A stretch of DNA of 64,000 nt, taken from Olavius algarvensis Delta 4 endosymbiont. Its GTDB lineage: Bacteria > Desulfobacterota > Desulfobacteria > Desulfobacterales > CAJINA01. The stretch covers positions 140,747-204,746 of the forward strand of contig CAJINA010000189.1 in NCBI GenBank assembly GCA_905176665.1. The letters run 5' to 3'. This document shows, one piece after another, positions 62,664 through 64,000 of the stretch; the stretch's first letter is position 1; every line of letters starts with the position of its first letter. The notes beneath the pieces are model-generated. The model was not told where the DNA came from and did not search any database. It saw only the letters and a program-made list of their open reading frames with translations. Both the position numbers and the translations under genes were made by a program.

Positions 62664-63058
62664 ACAACGTCCTGATCGACACCAACATTTATTCACTATC
62701 CATGAAAGGTGATCCCAAAGTAACTGGTGCCTTGCGCAAAATAGATCGCATTGGTTTTTCAACTATCAGTATCGGGGAACTTTTTTCAGGATTCAAAGGC
62801 GGGCACCGGGAACCCCAGAACCGTGAAGAACTGAACATATTCCTCGACTCCCCGAGAGTCGTTCTCCATCCCATCGACGAAGGAACCGCTAAATTCTACG
62901 CTGCCATTTTGCATAACCTGCGAAAAGCCGGCACCCCCATCCCGACTAACGACATATGGATTGCGGCCGTTGCTTTCCAGCACGGGTATCAGATCTTTTC
63001 AAATGATCGCCATTTCAGCCTGGTTAGCGGCATGATTCATTTCACGTCCACTGGTTAA
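62660..63058 (+). CDS. vapC: PIN-domain toxin (VapC-type ribonuclease)
   Basis: A 132-residue PIN protein. The acidic active-site residues are visible: D7 in LIDTN, E40 in SIGELFSG, D98 in NDIW and D116 in SNDRHF. VapC toxins cut tRNA or rRNA. It is complete and directly coupled to the antitoxin. The stop is followed by about 100 bases before the Phd gene. Confidence 0.87.
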   Translation: MNNVLIDTNIYSLSMKGDPKVTGALRKIDRIGFSTISIGELFSGFKGGHREPQNREELNIFLDSPRVVLHPIDEGTAKFYAAILHNLRKAGTPIPTNDIWIAAVAFQHGYQIFSNDRHFSLVSGMIHFTSTG

Positions 63059-63096
63059 GTCGCAGTAGCTGGGAGTGGGTTTTTCGCTAGGACCAC

Positions 63097-63125
63097 TTGC
63101 CTGTCTATTGAAATGAAATTATTAT
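63097..63125 (+). promoter_or_regulatory. Predicted promoter of the Phd-type gene
   Basis: -35 TTGCCT (63097-63102), 17-base spacer and -10 TATTAT (63120-63125, 5/6 match), with the -10 inside the 63113-63142 palindrome. It lies 34 bases upstream of the antitoxin ATG. Confidence 0.5.
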
Positions 63126-63142
63126 GACCATAATAATTTCAT
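63113..63142. promoter_or_regulatory. Operator: perfect 14-bp inverted repeat upstream of the Phd gene
   Basis: ATGAAATTATTATG at 63113-63126 and its exact complement at 63129-63142, separated by two bases (AC). Phd/YefM antitoxins repress their own operons by binding such palindromes. It overlaps the predicted -10 and is 16 bases before the ATG. Confidence 0.75.
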
Positions 63143-63158
63143 CCCTGGGAGCCGTCAT

Positions 63159-63425
63159 ATGAAAGATCTGGATAAAATCTTACCGGTAACGCATGTAGAG
63201 CGGCATTTTCTGGATACACTAAAATCTATTGAAGAGGATAATCCAACTTTGGCTGTTACCCGAAATGGAGAGGCTGTCGTTATTATCATGACTCCAGATC
63301 GCTATGAATCCCTTTTGGAAACTATTGAAATCCTAAGCAATAAAGAAATCATGACAACACTTGATTCCTCCGCAAGGGATTTCAAGGCCGGCAAAGTCTA
63401 CGCACACGAGGAAGTTTGGGACTGA
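63159..63425 (+). CDS. Antitoxin of the Phd/YefM family
   Basis: An 88-residue protein: PVTHVERHFLDTLKSIEEDNPTLAVTRNGEAVVIIM (residues about 9-44) is the Phd DNA-binding fold, and the helical tail, SNKEIMTTLDSSARDFKAGK, is the usual toxin-binding part. A CTGGGAG site lies just ahead of the ATG. It is complete, but the toxin gene that follows (63427) is broken by a stop codon. Confidence 0.83.
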   Translation: MKDLDKILPVTHVERHFLDTLKSIEEDNPTLAVTRNGEAVVIIMTPDRYESLLETIEILSNKEIMTTLDSSARDFKAGKVYAHEEVWD

Positions 63426-63426
63426 T

Positions 63427-63816
63427 TTGAAATTCACTCTTACATATTCCAGAACAACCAGGGACCAGATCCGCTCCCTTCATCCCATGCTTTAATCCCG
63501 CATCAGGGAGAAAGTCGAATTACTGAGTCACAATCCGTATACCGGGAAATATCTTCAAAGAGAGCTTTCAACATATTGTTGTTTAAGGGTTAAGAGATAC
63601 AGGGTTATCTATAAGATTGATGAGGTTAACCGAAGAATCGAGATCCATTTTATTGGACCCCGCAAAGATATCTACGAACTATTCAGAGAAAAATTGACAA
63701 ATAGTAACAGCTGGCCTGACAGTGTAAAAGAATCGACAGACATCTGGGAGGATATCCCCGATGCCTCAGATTTGCGGATAGATCAGGGAACTGACATAGA
63801 CAGGGAGCAATTGTAA
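63427..63816 (+). pseudogene. RelE/ParE-type toxin with an in-frame TAA
   Basis: From a TTG at 63427, one base after the antitoxin stop, the frame reads FTLYS-like start, IRSLHPML, then TAA at 63493-63495, then SRIREKVELLSHNPYTGKYL and RVKRYRVIYKID, the ParE/RelE core, and IHFIGPRKDIYELF to TAA at 63814. The two parts are in the same frame and together cover a full toxin, with an acidic extra tail (from about 63700). The stop falls where family members have a Lys- or Leu-rich helix. The toxin is likely inactive, so the antitoxin may persist alone. The last 40 residues after the toxin core have no known counterpart. Confidence 0.75.
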
Positions 63817-63955
63817 ATTGATTACAAACAGAAAATGAATCTCTTGATAATTCCACGATATTGAGCTATCAAACCACACCGAACAAAACGTCAATAAAAT
63901 CAACTGTAAAAGTCAAAGACCTCCCGGACAGTCAGCCCTCTCGGGTCAGTGATTA

Positions 63956-64000
63956 TTAGGCGGCCTCCTTTGACAATTCTTCTCGACGTTTTTTACCAAG
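63956..64000 (-). CDS. C-terminal end of a gene entering from the right edge
   Basis: Fourteen codons ending GCC GCC TAA are visible: LGKKRREELSKEAA. They are basic and Lys/Arg-rich. Too little is present to name a family. The stretch 63817-63955 before it has no gene I can support; an imperfect CCCGAGAG/CTCCGGG-type repeat near 63920 is too weak to call a terminator. Confidence 0.4.
   Translation of the reverse strand, partial: LGKKRREELSKEAA

Noticed and set aside
1..64000. tRNA, rRNA or insertion sequence
   Set aside because: No tRNA-like cloverleaf, rRNA segment, transposase motif or flanking direct repeat pair was recognised by eye on either strand.

Overview
This window is almost entirely one surface-glycan gene cluster. 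About 54 genes, covering the first 59.6 kb, all lie on the minus strand. They are tightly packed, with many 4-base stop/start overlaps, so transcription runs from high to low coordinates. The content (cobalamin-type radical SAM enzymes, nonulosonate genes, an LdpA-like ferredoxin protein, a helix-turn-helix regulator heading the cluster, degenerate GTCAGG/GACTCC tracts between accessory genes) suggests a Gram-negative anaerobe, perhaps a sulfate reducer of the Desulfobacterota. That assignment is inference: there is no rRNA or other marker here.

Layout in transcription order. 59.9-59.0 kb: a promoter with an inverted-repeat array, a long leader with a strong hairpin, and a regulator (winged helix plus Rossmann domain). 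59.0-53.5 kb: nonulosonic (sialic-like) acid set B (NeuC, SQD1-like dehydratase/epimerase, aminotransferase, NeuD-type acyltransferase, NeuB). 53.5-44.4 kb: glycan assembly (large putative transferase, methyltransferase, family 2 glycosyltransferase, UPF0104 membrane protein, large membrane protein), a radical SAM gene and a UDP-sulfoquinovose-synthase-like gene. 44.4-36.3 kb: aminotransferase, CMP-sugar synthetase, then an acyl-activation module (adenylating enzyme, carrier protein fused to an AAC(3)-type acyltransferase, formyltransferase), a putative transferase and a deacetylase-like protein. 36.3-25.3 kb: nonulosonic acid set A, resembling the GDP-linked legionaminic route (two SDRs, LegC, LegH/NeuD, NeuB, NeuC, PtmE-like CBS-nucleotidyltransferase), with an alcohol dehydrogenase, a methyltransferase and radical SAM genes. 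25.3-21.1 kb: a HisF/HisH/WbpG amidotransferase trio that makes acetamidino-type groups. 20.8-10.5 kb: an unusual keto-acid module (two hydroxyacid dehydrogenases, two cytidylyltransferases, ABC flippase, aldolase/DUF115-like fusion, LdpA-like protein, HAD phosphatase, HpcH/HpaI aldolase). 10.5-5.1 kb: a large putative transferase and a CDP-6-deoxyhexose branch (RfbF, RfbG, RmlC-like, reductase). 5.1-0 kb: glycosyltransferases, an O-antigen ligase/polymerase-like protein, an SDR and a second amidotransferase that runs off the window.

Several genes are interrupted. Three carry a single in-frame TAG (35661, 37784, 46169). Three carry one-base frameshifts: at a T9 run (about 3070), at a G8 run (about 50700), and near 6797 in rfbG. 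TAG also serves as an ordinary stop in 12 of 54 cluster genes by my count, so it is not globally reassigned.

The last 4 kb (60.1-64.0 kb) is an accessory mosaic: a 5'-truncated ORF6N gene, a four-helix-bundle (S23-type) gene, an exported helix-hairpin-helix protein, a small unknown protein, a VapBC-type pair, and a Phd antitoxin followed by a RelE/ParE-type toxin gene broken by a TAA.
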